The translations under genes were made by a program, and so were the position numbers. Positions 36,477 through 45,532 of a DNA stretch of 64,000 nucleotides are shown here, piece after piece. Position 1 is the stretch's first letter. Each line of letters opens with the position of its first letter. Source of the stretch: Guopingia tenuis. GTDB lineage: Bacteria; Bacillota; Clostridia; Christensenellales; Christensenellaceae. The notes under the pieces are model-generated. The model was not told the origin of the DNA and ran no database searches. It was given only the letters and a program-made list of their open reading frames with translations. The stretch covers positions 682,001 to 746,000 of the forward strand of contig NZ_JACRSS010000001.1 of the NCBI RefSeq assembly GCF_014384805.1, in the 5' to 3' direction.

Positions 36477-36953
36477 TTATTCTTCTTCGGTCCGTGCGCC
36501 GGCCTTGCCATATAGCCGGGCCTTGTTCTCCTTAATCAGGCCGATACATTCCTTATAATAGTCCTCCAGCTCGTCGAATACCTCTTCGGCATAGGTGTTG
36601 GCGCTCTGCCGGATCTCCGCCGCCTTCTGCTTGCTGTTCTCCAGAAGCTTGGAGGCTTTGTCATAGGCTGACCGGGATACCGCATCCTCTTTCACCAGCT
36701 CTTCCGCCTCCAGCTTGGCGCGCTTGATGATCTCATCCGCCTGCGTCTGGGCAGCATTTAAAATCTGATCCTTTTCCCCCACTACGCGGCGGGAAAAATC
36801 CAGCTCCTCGTGGAGAGCCTGCTTGATATCCTCGATGATCTCCATGACGATCTTGGCGTCCACGGATTTATTTTTAGAGAGGCCCCGCGTCGGGCTCAGC
36901 TCGATTTCTTCCTGCAGCTCGTCAATCAAAGCAAAAATATCTACTTTTTCCAT
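36477..36953 (-). CDS. Coiled-coil protein (ATPase subunit-like)
   Basis: A 158-residue, highly charged protein that is almost wholly helical, with a long coiled coil from about residue 38 to 130 (many Ala, Glu, Lys and Gln in heptads). Such proteins next to coaD in Clostridia are often called ATPase or ATP synthase subunit b/E-like, or DivIVA-like. There is no membrane segment and no nucleotide-binding motif, so the enzyme name is not supported. It follows coaD by 54 bases and is the last gene of that leftward run. Confidence 0.75.
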   Translation of the reverse strand: MEKVDIFALIDELQEEIELSPTRGLSKNKSVDAKIVMEIIEDIKQALHEELDFSRRVVGEKDQILNAAQTQADEIIKRAKLEAEELVKEDAVSRSAYDKASKLLENSKQKAAEIRQSANTYAEEVFDELEDYYKECIGLIKENKARLYGKAGARTEEE

Positions 36954-37007
36954 TTACCTCTATACCCCCAATGAAAATGACATTTTCTTCTATTTGCAAA
37001 ACCCCGC

Positions 37008-37490
37008 TCATTTTTTTGCTTCGGGCTTTGTTTTCTCTATGTATTCGCGGACGCTCTCGGGCAGAAACCCGGTCGTATCCCCGCCGAAATGGATCAGCTC
37101 GCGGACAGTTGTCGAGCTGATATAGCTGGCCCCCACTTTTGTCACCATAAAGAGGGTTTCCAGCCCTCCCAGCTGTTTGTTGGCGTGGGCCATATCCCGC
37201 TCATATTCATAATCCAGATTGTTCCGGATGCCCCGGGCCACCACCCGGACGCCCTTTTTATGGCAGTAATCCGCCAGCAGCCCATCAAAATACTCGATGC
37301 GCACATTTTTTACATGCCTGGTCGCAAGCGAGATCATATACATGCGGTCTTTGAGCGAAAAACAGTAATTTTTCGCCGGATTGTTGAGCACGGCGACATA
37401 GAGCGTGTCCGCCAAAGCCGCGCTGCGTTCGATGATATCCAGATGCCCCAGGGTGATCGGGTCAAAGCTGCCCGGAAAAACCATATCCAT
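37008..37490 (-). CDS. coaD: Phosphopantetheine adenylyltransferase
   Basis: A 160-residue nucleotidyltransferase for the fourth step of coenzyme A synthesis, using ATP and 4'-phosphopantetheine. The N-terminal PGSFDPITLGHLDII has the TxGH motif, followed by RGIRNNLDYEYERDMAHAN and ISSTTVRELI. I chose ATG 37490 because the GGAG in the end of rsmD is 9 bases away; GTG 37496 and ATG 37484 are possible. rsmD ends 6 bases upstream; the rsmD-coaD pair is universal in Firmicutes. Confidence 0.96.
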   Translation of the reverse strand: MDMVFPGSFDPITLGHLDIIERSAALADTLYVAVLNNPAKNYCFSLKDRMYMISLATRHVKNVRIEYFDGLLADYCHKKGVRVVARGIRNNLDYEYERDMAHANKQLGGLETLFMVTKVGASYISSTTVRELIHFGGDTTGFLPESVREYIEKTKPEAKK

Positions 37491-37496
37491 GGACAC

Positions 37497-38030
37497 TTAC
37501 TCCTCTGTCAGATAGGAAATATAGGTTTTGCCATATTTTTTGCGCCGGGCCTCGGAAAACCCTTCCGGAATCTCCAGGCTTCCGTCATGCTCGGCAACAA
37601 TCCTGCCCCCGGGCGCCAGAAGTTCCCGCTCCCGGATGGCCCGCATCGCCGGATAATAAAATCCCGCGGCATAGGGCGGGTCGAGAAAGATGAAGGAAAA
37701 GGGCTCCCGCAGGCGGGAGAGCGCCGCAAGGTAGTCCATTTGCAGCAGGGTCGCCCCCGCTTCGCACCGGGCTGCCCGCAGATTCTGCCGGATGACAGCC
37801 ATGGCCGCCGCCTGCTTTTCCACCAGCACGGCCGCCGCCGCGCCGCGGCTCAGAGCCTCGATCCCCAGCGCCCCGGACCCGGCAAACAGATCCAGCACCC
37901 GGCTTCCCGGAAGAAAAAACTGAAGGGACCCGAAAACCGCCTCTTTCACCTTGTCCACCGTGGGACGGGTATCCATCCCCGCAGGCGCCTTCAAGGGAAT
38001 GCCCCGCGCGCTGCCGGCAATGACTCTCAA
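37497..38030 (-). CDS. rsmD: 16S rRNA m2G966 methyltransferase RsmD
   Basis: A 177-residue class I SAM methyltransferase. Features: MRVIAGSARGIPL, RPTVDKVKEAVF, the SAM-binding LDLFAGSGALGIEALSRG and the catalytic FLDPPY. The start is TTG 38030 with GGGGGA eight bases upstream; an ATG at 38035 in another frame stops at once. It is coupled to coaD. Confidence 0.95.
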   Translation of the reverse strand: MRVIAGSARGIPLKAPAGMDTRPTVDKVKEAVFGSLQFFLPGSRVLDLFAGSGALGIEALSRGAAAAVLVEKQAAAMAVIRQNLRAARCEAGATLLQMDYLAALSRLREPFSFIFLDPPYAAGFYYPAMRAIRERELLAPGGRIVAEHDGSLEIPEGFSEARRKKYGKTYISYLTEE

Positions 38031-38106
38031 ACCATTTCCCCCAAACCTATATGTACTCCATCTATAATACTAATCGAAAAATGTCCAAAAGTAAAGCGAA
38101 ATGCCA

Positions 38107-38121
38107 AAATTGTCACAATTT
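38107..38121. promoter_or_regulatory. 7-1-7 palindrome between folate ligase and rsmD
   Basis: AAATTGT (38107-38113) and ACAATTT (38115-38121) form a perfect palindrome around a C, overlapping the folate-ligase stop codon and about 80 bases upstream of rsmD. It may be an operator; no regulator could be matched. Confidence 0.3.
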
Positions 38122-38674
38122 ATGTGTGTATGTTCCACTGTTTTCCAGGGCAGGCAATGGCATCCATCCTCCGGTCGTGCGGCTCTGCCGGGATCTCCTC
38201 CAGAACCTGGAAATCATAGGCCAGAGCCACCGAAAAACAGGGATGCTCCGCCAGCCAGCGGTCATAATAGCCGCCGCCATAGCCGATCCGCCGCCCCTGC
38301 CTGTCAAACACCGCCCCCGGCACCAGCGCCACATCGATTTTTTCGGCCGCCTGTTCCGCCGCGGCCGGCTCCCAGATGCCAAAAGCGCCGCGCTTCATGG
38401 CCATTCCCGGATGCCAGAAAACCGCCCGCATTTCCCTGCCTGAAACAGAGGGGACATAGACCCGCTTGCCTCCTTCGTGCAGCTTTTCCAGAAGCCCCTT
38501 TGTCATAGCTTCCTTTCCAAAGGAAATATAGCAGAAAATATCCTCTGCCCTCCGGATCTCCTCCATCGCCAAAACCCGCTGTTCTATGCAAAAAGAGCCG
38601 GCTTCCACCTGCTCTTTTGTCATCTCGCCGCGGCGACGCAAAAATTCCCGCCGCAGTTCTTCTTTATTCCTCAT
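38120..38674 (-). CDS. 5-Formyltetrahydrofolate cyclo-ligase
   Basis: A 184-residue enzyme that converts 5-formyl-THF to 5,10-methenyl-THF with ATP. The N-terminal KEELRREFLRRR helix, PSVSGREM and the late signature GYGGGYYDRWL (about 132-142) are diagnostic. The start is inside the 3' end of alr (11-base overlap); an ATG two codons earlier is also possible. The upstream operon partners are alr and the ACT protein, so the folate role is not reflected in the context. Confidence 0.92.
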   Translation of the reverse strand: MRNKEELRREFLRRRGEMTKEQVEAGSFCIEQRVLAMEEIRRAEDIFCYISFGKEAMTKGLLEKLHEGGKRVYVPSVSGREMRAVFWHPGMAMKRGAFGIWEPAAAEQAAEKIDVALVPGAVFDRQGRRIGYGGGYYDRWLAEHPCFSVALAYDFQVLEEIPAEPHDRRMDAIACPGKQWNIHT

Positions 38675-39782
38675 GCACATATACCCGCGGAATCCGCGCC
38701 GTCAGCCCCGTCAAAATCTCATAGCTGATGGTGCCGCATTTCTCCGCCCAGTCGTCCGCCGTAACCGAAAGGCCATTCTGTTCCCCCAGCAGAAGAACCG
38801 GGTCCCCCGGCTTCACCTCCAGCCCGGTTACGTCCAGCATGATCTGATCCATGCAGACCCGCCCGGCAACCCGGACTTTTTTCCCCGCAAGAACCGCCTC
38901 TCCCCGGCCCGAAAGGGCCCGGCGGTAACCGTCGGCATAGCCGATGGGCACAGTGGCAATCCGGGTCTCCCGCCCGGCCATGAACGTCCGTCCATAGCTG
39001 ACGGTTTCTCCCGGCGCAATCGTTTTTACATGGGAGACATAGCTCCAAAGCGAGAGCGCCGGAGAGAGCTTCGCCAGCCCCGGCTCCATCTCTCCCGACG
39101 GCATATAGCCATACATGGAAATTCCCATGCGGCAGAGGTCAAAGTGCGCCGCGCCCAGCGCCATGGTTGCCGCACTGTTGGAAGCATGGCAAACCGGCGA
39201 AAATCCCGCCGCCAGCACCATTTCTCTCCAATGGCAGAACCGGGAAAGCTGAATGCGCGCGAAAGAAAGATCCGCCGCATCCGCCGTGGCAAAATGGGTG
39301 AAAAGCCCCTCAAATTCCAGCGTTTCCGGATTTTCCCGCAGAACCTTCAGCACCTCTGCCATTTCCCCATCCGTGCGCAGCCCCACACGGCCCATGCCCG
39401 TGTCCAGCTTGATATGCACCCGCGCTTTTTTCCCGACCGCTTTCGCCGATTCCGCAATTTCCCCTAAATGCCAGGCCTCAAAGGCGCAAAGGGAAATGTT
39501 CTTCTCAATCAAAACCGGATAAGCTTCCCGCTCCACCGGCGACAACACCAGGATCATCCCTTCCGGGACGGCTTTCCGCAAGCCGACCGCCTCATCCGGC
39601 GTCGCCACGGCAAAGGAAGTCACGCCGCATTGCAGCGCCTTTTTCGCCACCGGAACCATGCCATGGCCATAGGCATCCGCTTTGACCACCGCCATGACCC
39701 CGGTTCCCGCGCAGCGTTTCAGCTCACGGATATTATCCGCAATTTTTTCCAAATCCACAAGGGCATAGGTTCTTCTCAGCAC
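38664..39782 (-). CDS. alr: Alanine racemase
   Basis: A 372-residue PLP enzyme that makes D-alanine for peptidoglycan. The PLP lysine is in VVKADAYGHG (about 32-41), the second catalytic base is in the VSYGRTF segment (Tyr), and LDTGMGRVG and GRVCMDQIMLDV are typical. Start GTG 39782 with GGGAG upstream. It follows the ACT-domain gene by 19 bases and overlaps the folate ligase. Confidence 0.95.
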   Translation of the reverse strand: MLRRTYALVDLEKIADNIRELKRCAGTGVMAVVKADAYGHGMVPVAKKALQCGVTSFAVATPDEAVGLRKAVPEGMILVLSPVEREAYPVLIEKNISLCAFEAWHLGEIAESAKAVGKKARVHIKLDTGMGRVGLRTDGEMAEVLKVLRENPETLEFEGLFTHFATADAADLSFARIQLSRFCHWREMVLAAGFSPVCHASNSAATMALGAAHFDLCRMGISMYGYMPSGEMEPGLAKLSPALSLWSYVSHVKTIAPGETVSYGRTFMAGRETRIATVPIGYADGYRRALSGRGEAVLAGKKVRVAGRVCMDQIMLDVTGLEVKPGDPVLLLGEQNGLSVTADDWAEKCGTISYEILTGLTARIPRVYVHEE

Positions 39783-39801
39783 AAGTCTCTCCCAAAGCTG
39801 C

Positions 39802-40233
39802 TCACAGCTTTTTGATGTCGTTCCAGCAAAGGACGCTGGCCCCTTTTTTCTGCAAAATATCGACGGCCTTCTCCGGATCGTCCACCTTTACCAGGATCAG
39901 GGCCTTTCCGGGGCGGGAGCGGACGGAGGAATAGACATATTCCACATCCAGCTCGCCCTCGCTCAGATATTCCAGGATGTCCGCCAGTCCGCCGGGGGCG
40001 TCGTTAAGCTCCACAGCCAGAACCCGGGTGGTGCTGGCCGTAAAGCCATGCTCCTTGAGCACGGCTGCCGCCTTTTCCGGATCATCCACAATACAGCGGA
40101 GAATTCCAAAATCCATGGTGTCGGCAATGCTGCTCGCCGCAATGTTGATCCCGTGATCCGCCAGCGTCCGGGTCAGCGTTGCCAGCCGCCCCGGCGTATT
40201 CTCCACAAAAACCGAAATCTGTTTCACCAGCAT
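39802..40233 (-). CDS. Tandem ACT-domain protein
   Basis: A 143-residue protein made of two ACT domains (about 1-65 and 70-143), with ENTPGRLATLTRTLADHGINI in the first and NDAPGGLADILEYLSEGELDVEY in the second. ACT domains bind amino acids and regulate enzymes or transcription. This stand-alone form often occurs after iorAB and paaK in Clostridia, which suggests it senses an aromatic or branched amino acid linked to that pathway. GGAGG lies about 9 bases upstream. Confidence 0.88.
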   Translation of the reverse strand: MLVKQISVFVENTPGRLATLTRTLADHGINIAASSIADTMDFGILRCIVDDPEKAAAVLKEHGFTASTTRVLAVELNDAPGGLADILEYLSEGELDVEYVYSSVRSRPGKALILVKVDDPEKAVDILQKKGASVLCWNDIKKL

Positions 40234-40269
40234 GTTTGTTCCATCCTCCCCATTTTTATTTTTCGGCTG

Positions 40270-40848
40270 TTACCGATAGGTATAGCCCCTCTCAAACGCC
40301 GCTTTATTCAGCTCGACAAACCGGGGTTTCACAGTGGAAGCGATGGCGTCCAGCCACATTTCCTTTGTGAAGGGCAGTTCCTTTGCCAGCGCCCCCAGAA
40401 GCACAGTATTCACCGCTTTGACGTTCCCCAGCTCTTCGGCGATGGCAAGGGCATCCATAAAGGTCACCTCTCCGACGTTTTTCTCCAGGTATTCCCGGAT
40501 ATCCGCCGGATATTCCGCCGCGCCCATGATAACGGGCATGGGATTGATCTGCTGGGTGTTGACATACATCTTCCCCTCCGGCTTCAGATAGGATACCCAG
40601 CGATAGGCTTCCAGCATTTCAAAGGCGACGATAATATCCGCGTCCCCTTCGCTGATGACCGGCGCGGTTACGGTACCCTCGCTCATGCGGACATGGGTCA
40701 CCACGCTTCCGCCCCGCTGTGCCATGCCGTGCACCTCCGAGAGCTTCACATCATAACCCTGCTCCATGGCCAGCTTCCCCAGAAGCACGCTGGCCAGCAG
40801 CGTTCCCTGCCCGCCGACGCCGACGATGAGTATATTCGTATCTTTCAT
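40270..40848 (-). CDS. iorB: Indolepyruvate ferredoxin oxidoreductase beta subunit
   Basis: A 192-residue gamma-domain-like subunit of the 2-oxoacid:ferredoxin oxidoreductase family. VGVGGQGTLLASVLLGKLA is the typical N-terminal nucleotide/CoA-region motif, followed by EVHGMAQRGGSVVTHVR. With IorA it converts arylpyruvates (indolepyruvate, phenylpyruvate) to aryl-acetyl-CoA, reducing ferredoxin. Its start directly follows the iorA stop. Confidence 0.93.
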   Translation of the reverse strand: MKDTNILIVGVGGQGTLLASVLLGKLAMEQGYDVKLSEVHGMAQRGGSVVTHVRMSEGTVTAPVISEGDADIIVAFEMLEAYRWVSYLKPEGKMYVNTQQINPMPVIMGAAEYPADIREYLEKNVGEVTFMDALAIAEELGNVKAVNTVLLGALAKELPFTKEMWLDAIASTVKPRFVELNKAAFERGYTYR

Positions 40849-42582
40849 TTATTTGTCCTCCTTGCTGGCATGAATCGCTCCAAAGGCACATACTTTTGTG
40901 CACAACCCACAGCCGTTGCAGCGTTCCGGGGCGATGATCATTTTTCCGCCGCTCCGCTCGATGGCCGGGCAGCCGATCTGCAGGCACGCGCCGCAGTTTT
41001 TGCAGTCTGCGCCGATTTCATAGGGGATCTCCGGCTGCTTGACGATCAGCGCGCAGGGCCGGCGGGAGATGATGACGGAAAGTTCCTCTCTCTCGGTGGC
41101 CTCTTTCACAATGCGGGTGAATTCCTTCAGGTCAAAGGGATCGCAGACGTCGATATGCTCCACGCCGCAGGCCCGGACCAGAGCCTCGATATTGATGGCC
41201 GGCGCCGTTTCTCCCTTGGCGTTCCGTCCGGTGGAGGGGTTATCCTGGTGCCCGGTCATGGCGGTAATCCGGTTATCCAGAATGATGACCGTTCCCGTCG
41301 CGCCGTTATATTTCATGTTGATGAGGCCGGTGATTCCCGAATGGAAGAAGGTGGAATCCCCGATGACCGCCACCACATTTTTCGCAAAATCCTTGCCCCG
41401 GGCCATTTCCATGCCGTGGGCCATGGTGATGGAACCGCCCATACAGAGCGTCGTATCCATGGCGGAAAGCGGCGCCAGCGCCCCCAGGGTATAGCAGCCG
41501 ATATCGCCGCTCACCGTCTTTTTCAGCTTGTGAAGCACATAGAACACCGCCCGGTGGGGACATCCCGCGCAGAGAAGCGGCGGCCGGCCGGGCGCCGCCG
41601 GAGCGTCCAGATGCGGGGTATCCACCCCTAAAATCGCCTTTTTGATCATATTGGCGGAGTATTCGCCCTGGATGGTGAACAGCTCCTTGCCTTTCACCGC
41701 AAGGCCCATGGCTTTGATCTGATCCTCAAAGAAAGGCTCGCCCTCTTCAATGACATACAGTTCCTCTACCTGCTCCGCAAATTCCGCAATCAGCTTTTTC
41801 GGCAACGGATAGGCCATCCCCAGCTTCAGAACGCTGGCATCCGGCAACGCCTCTTTGACATATTGATAGCCGATGCCGCTGGTAATCACGCCCATCTTTT
41901 TGGAGTTCATCTCCACTCGGTTGATGGGCAGGGTGTTGGCGTCCTCTGCCAGCCGCTTGAGCCGTCCTTCCTGAACGACATGCAGCTTTTTGGCCATCGC
42001 GGGCATTGAGACGTATTTTTGAATGTCCTTTTTATATTCCCGAAGAAGCACCTCGCTGCGGGCCTCCAGTTCCACAATACCGCGGGAATGGGAGATCCGC
42101 GTGTTGGTACGCACAATCACCAGCTCGTCATATGCTTCGCTCAGCTCATAGGCCAGCTTCATGAAATCCTTGCATTCCTGCGAGGTGGAGGGTTCCAGCA
42201 TGGGAACGCCGGCACTTCTGGCATAGAAGCGGGAATCCTGTTCGTTTTGGCTGGAATGGCAGCCAAAATCATCGGCCACCACCACGACCACACCGCCGTT
42301 GACGCCGTTATAGGCCGCCGTAAACAGCGGGTCCGCCGCCACATTCAGCCCCACATGCTTCATGCAGGAGAGCGACCGGGCCCCCGCCACGCCCGCACCA
42401 ATGGCGACCTCCAGAGCTACCTTCTCGTTGGGAGCCCATTCCACATGCATTTCCTCAAATTTTGCCGCCGTCTCGGTGATCTCCGTGCTGGGAGTTCCCG
42501 GATAGGATGCTACCACATGCACGCCGGCTTCATAAGCGCCCCTGGCCAGGGCCTCGTTTCCTAGCAATATCGTCTTTTCCAT
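40849..42582 (-). CDS. iorA: Indolepyruvate ferredoxin oxidoreductase alpha subunit
   Basis: A 577-residue TPP-dependent subunit. The N-terminal pyrimidine-binding domain includes SYPGTPSTEITETAA; the TPP-binding domain near the middle and end has IGCYTLGALAPLSAMDTTLCMGGSI and IGDSTFFHSG. The C-terminus has two 4Fe-4S clusters, CKNCGACLQIGCP and CNGCGLCTKVC. Full-length. It oxidises aryl-2-oxoacids from aromatic amino acids. paaK is upstream by 32 bases and iorB downstream, forming a module for arylacetate production. Confidence 0.95.
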   Translation of the reverse strand: MEKTILLGNEALARGAYEAGVHVVASYPGTPSTEITETAAKFEEMHVEWAPNEKVALEVAIGAGVAGARSLSCMKHVGLNVAADPLFTAAYNGVNGGVVVVVADDFGCHSSQNEQDSRFYARSAGVPMLEPSTSQECKDFMKLAYELSEAYDELVIVRTNTRISHSRGIVELEARSEVLLREYKKDIQKYVSMPAMAKKLHVVQEGRLKRLAEDANTLPINRVEMNSKKMGVITSGIGYQYVKEALPDASVLKLGMAYPLPKKLIAEFAEQVEELYVIEEGEPFFEDQIKAMGLAVKGKELFTIQGEYSANMIKKAILGVDTPHLDAPAAPGRPPLLCAGCPHRAVFYVLHKLKKTVSGDIGCYTLGALAPLSAMDTTLCMGGSITMAHGMEMARGKDFAKNVVAVIGDSTFFHSGITGLINMKYNGATGTVIILDNRITAMTGHQDNPSTGRNAKGETAPAINIEALVRACGVEHIDVCDPFDLKEFTRIVKEATEREELSVIISRRPCALIVKQPEIPYEIGADCKNCGACLQIGCPAIERSGGKMIIAPERCNGCGLCTKVCAFGAIHASKEDK

Positions 42583-42614
42583 TTTCTACCTCTATTTCTA
42601 TGAATTTGTTCTGT

Positions 42615-43922
42615 TTACAGATTGCGCAGGTCGGTGACCCGTTTGGCTTTCCCTTCAAACCGCTTGAGCGTTCCGCCGGAAACCAGCGTCACCTTTGCGT
42701 CAATATTCAGCGTCTTATACAGATTATGCCGGATCTTGCCCCGGAGCTGCTCCAGCTCGGTGAATTTGTCCAAAAGGGCCGGGTTGGAAACCTCCACCTT
42801 GACCTCGATGCGGTCCATATAATTCTCCCGGGTTACCACGATCTCGTAATGGGGTTCCACTTCGCTCATGGCCATCAGAACCGATTCGATCTGACTGGGG
42901 AACACATTGACGCCCCGGATGATGAGCATATCGTCCGTGCGGCCCTGAATCTTTGCCATGCGCAGGGACTTTCGCCCGCAGGCACAGGGTTCGTCGTTGA
43001 GCCAGGAGATATCCTTGGTGCGGTAGCGCAGGACCGGCATGGCCTCCCGGACAAGGGGGGTGATCACAAGCTCTCCCTTTTCCCCCATAGGCAGCGGCTC
43101 CAGCGTATCCGGATCGACGATCTCGGTGATAAACATGTCGTCGGCAATGTGCATGCCGTCCTGCTTATAACATTCGCCGGAATAGCCCGGCCCGCCGATC
43201 TCGCTTAAGCCATAGTTTTCCGTGGCCAGAAGGTGCCAGCGTTTTTCGATCTGCCGCCGCATCTCCTCCGTGTGCCCCTCGCCGCCGAACATGGCCAGCC
43301 GCAGCTTGATTTTATCCATATCTACGCCGATTTTCTCGGCCACATCCGCCATATAGAGGGCGTAGGCCGGCGTGCTCACGAGAATGGTAGACCCCAGATC
43401 CTGCATGAGCATCAGCTGGCGTTCCGTGTTCCCGCTGGAAACCGGAACCACCATTGCGCCCACCTTTTCCATGCCGTAATGCAGGCCAAAACCGCCGGTA
43501 AACAGGCCATAGCCAAAGGAAATCTGGGTAATATCCCCCGCTGTTCCTCCCGCCGCGCAGATTACCCGCGCCACAATCTCCGACCAGTTTTCGATATCGT
43601 TGCGGGTATATCCCACAATTTTGGGCTTGCCGGTAGTCCCCGATGAGCCATGCAGGCGGATCACCTTTTCCTTTTCCACCGCAAACATGCCGAAGGGATA
43701 ATTCTCTTTCAGGTCGTCGCTGGTGGTGAAAGGGATATGGCGGATATCCTTCAGGGTCTTGATATGTTCGGGCCGGAGCCCGATGGCGTCAAACTTCTTT
43801 TTATAGAGCGGCACCCGTTCATAGCAGGTTTTTACCGTCTTTTTCAGGCCTTCCAGCTGCATTTGACGGATGGTTTCCCGATCCGCGCATTCCATCTTTG
43901 GGTTCCAAATGTTGTGTTCCAT
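42615..43922 (-). CDS. paaK: Phenylacetate-CoA ligase
   Basis: A 435-residue ANL-superfamily adenylate-forming enzyme. The phosphate-binding HGSSGTTGKPK (about 92-102), YGLSEIGGPG and the C-terminal RTDDMLIIRGVNVFPSQIE hinge region are present. Known PaaK enzymes form aryl-CoA from arylacetate, CoA and ATP. Beside iorAB it may either activate arylacetates or, in reverse, conserve energy from aryl-CoA. ATG 43922 has GGGAGG upstream. It is the first gene of the operon. Confidence 0.93.
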   Translation of the reverse strand: MEHNIWNPKMECADRETIRQMQLEGLKKTVKTCYERVPLYKKKFDAIGLRPEHIKTLKDIRHIPFTTSDDLKENYPFGMFAVEKEKVIRLHGSSGTTGKPKIVGYTRNDIENWSEIVARVICAAGGTAGDITQISFGYGLFTGGFGLHYGMEKVGAMVVPVSSGNTERQLMLMQDLGSTILVSTPAYALYMADVAEKIGVDMDKIKLRLAMFGGEGHTEEMRRQIEKRWHLLATENYGLSEIGGPGYSGECYKQDGMHIADDMFITEIVDPDTLEPLPMGEKGELVITPLVREAMPVLRYRTKDISWLNDEPCACGRKSLRMAKIQGRTDDMLIIRGVNVFPSQIESVLMAMSEVEPHYEIVVTRENYMDRIEVKVEVSNPALLDKFTELEQLRGKIRHNLYKTLNIDAKVTLVSGGTLKRFEGKAKRVTDLRNL

Positions 43923-44528
43923 TCCTTCCTCCCGATTCCTTCCGTACTGCATTATCATACTCTATCCGCGGCGCGCCTTATGCCGTATCGCCTGCGCCCC
44001 GCATGGGGCAGCGGAGCAATGACCGCATATTGTTCCATGGCAACGCGTCCGCAGCTTTTTTCCCATCAGCCGCCCTTGTCTCCTGAGGGCAAGAGTTTCT
44101 CCCGCCGCCCGGCCATTTCTGTCTGTCCGAACCGGCGGTTTTCTATTTTGTCTGCTGCGCCTGCCCGGCGAAGGCGGGTTTTATTTGCGCACAGCACTGC
44201 ATATCTGCTTTCTTTCCCGGCCGGGTTCCCGTTCTTCCGCTCCTTTTGCAGCAACCCTTTTCCCGGCAGGGACATTTTCTTTGTTGGTTTCTGCCTTTTT
44301 GCTTTTTTGGGAAAACCTTCTTTCCCTTTGTTTGATTACGATGGCTCCCCTCCGGCATGGTGTATGGGGAGCCTCTCTGTCCCTATAGCAGGACAGCGGA
44401 TCAAATACGTGTCAAAATTTAAGGCACTTTTCCCGCGCACCACCGCGGAAAATCCGGATATTCACCATTATACTCTCTTCTTTCACAGAAATAAAGGAGA
44501 GAATCCGGCATTTTTCCCCGCCGATCCC
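43923..44528. other. Long intergenic region upstream of paaK
   Basis: About 600 bases. The frames here have Cys/Arg/Pro-rich products without ribosome binding sites. One 8-base inverted repeat (44343-44350 with 44366-44373, GGCTCCCC arms) is visible; it has no T tail. Promoters for paaK should be at the left end. Confidence 0.4.
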
Positions 44529-45101
44529 CTAGACCCGCTCAAACCTGACAGTTTCCCCTTCCAGCCATACCCGCATGCCGTCGCAGGGGGAAATCCGCAA
44601 TTCAAACAGCCGCGCCGGATCGCCATGGGTCGCCGCACCCAGCGCCGCTCCCATAAACCCCGCATGAGCCACCAGCAGCGTGTTGCCCTGGGGATAGTCC
44701 CGCAGATACCTGCGAAGCGTCTCTCCCGCCGCCCGGAAATAGGCCGGGACATTGTCGCCTCCCGGGAATGTATAATTCGGCCAGTATTTTCGGTATTCGT
44801 CATTCTCGCCGGGCGTTTTCGCATATAGCCCCGCATAGGGTTTGCCCTCATATGTGCCGAAATTCAGCTCCCGGAGGGCCTCATCAATTTCATATTCCAC
44901 GCCAAACTGCTGGATTGTCATCTGGCACCGCAGCAGCGGGCTGCAAAATGCCCGGTCAAAAACGACACCCGCCAGACGCACGGCCGCTTTTTTTGCCGTA
45001 TCCATCCCCAATTCGTTGAGAGGCGGGTTCAGCGACCCGCAAAACACATGCTGCAGGGTCAGATCCGTCTGCCCATGCCGCACCATATACACGTTTCCCA
45101 T
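44529..45101 (-). CDS. Histidine phosphatase family protein
   Basis: A 190-residue phosphoglycerate-mutase-like phosphatase. The catalytic VRHGQTD (residues 7-13) and the second histidine in VAHAGFM are present, with LRELNFGTYEGKPYAG giving the usual Glu. Substrates in this family range from alpha-ribazole phosphate to sugar phosphates; none can be chosen here. The start 45101 has AAAGGA 8 bases upstream. No operon partner. Confidence 0.9.
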   Translation of the reverse strand: MGNVYMVRHGQTDLTLQHVFCGSLNPPLNELGMDTAKKAAVRLAGVVFDRAFCSPLLRCQMTIQQFGVEYEIDEALRELNFGTYEGKPYAGLYAKTPGENDEYRKYWPNYTFPGGDNVPAYFRAAGETLRRYLRDYPQGNTLLVAHAGFMGAALGAATHGDPARLFELRISPCDGMRVWLEGETVRFERV

Positions 45102-45532
45102 ATCTGTTTTCCTTTCTCCCCGCAAAAGAACCCGCGCACTTCCCGGCCCGGCCTGTTGCAGAAACAGTCTCAATTTTCCCTTTCAGCAGCTTTCCCGCTC
45201 TATCCCATTGCAGATTCCCCGGAAGAATCCAGTTCTCTGCCCATTCTTTCTATTTCCATCCACCACATTCTTTGGCCAGGTTCTCTTGCTCTTTTTTAAG
45301 TTCCATGTCCTGCCTCTTGCCTGTGCTTCCGCAATGCCTGTTTTTTATCATATCCTCTATATCTCTATCGAGGTCAGGCTCGCCCAGCTAAAGCAACGGT
45401 TTCTTCATTTTCTTATGATGGAAGCCATCTCCATCCGCAAGCCCATAGACAGATTCCCAATATTTATTTCATCCGGCGAGGACAATGCCGCTCCGATCTT
45501 TTTCCGCTTGGTTGGGTTGTTCTCTTCCGGGT
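45102..45532. other. Intergenic region left of the 99-bp repeat
   Basis: About 430 bases with no gene recognised. Plus-strand frames are Pro/Ser/Phe-rich and lack start signals. Confidence 0.4.
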
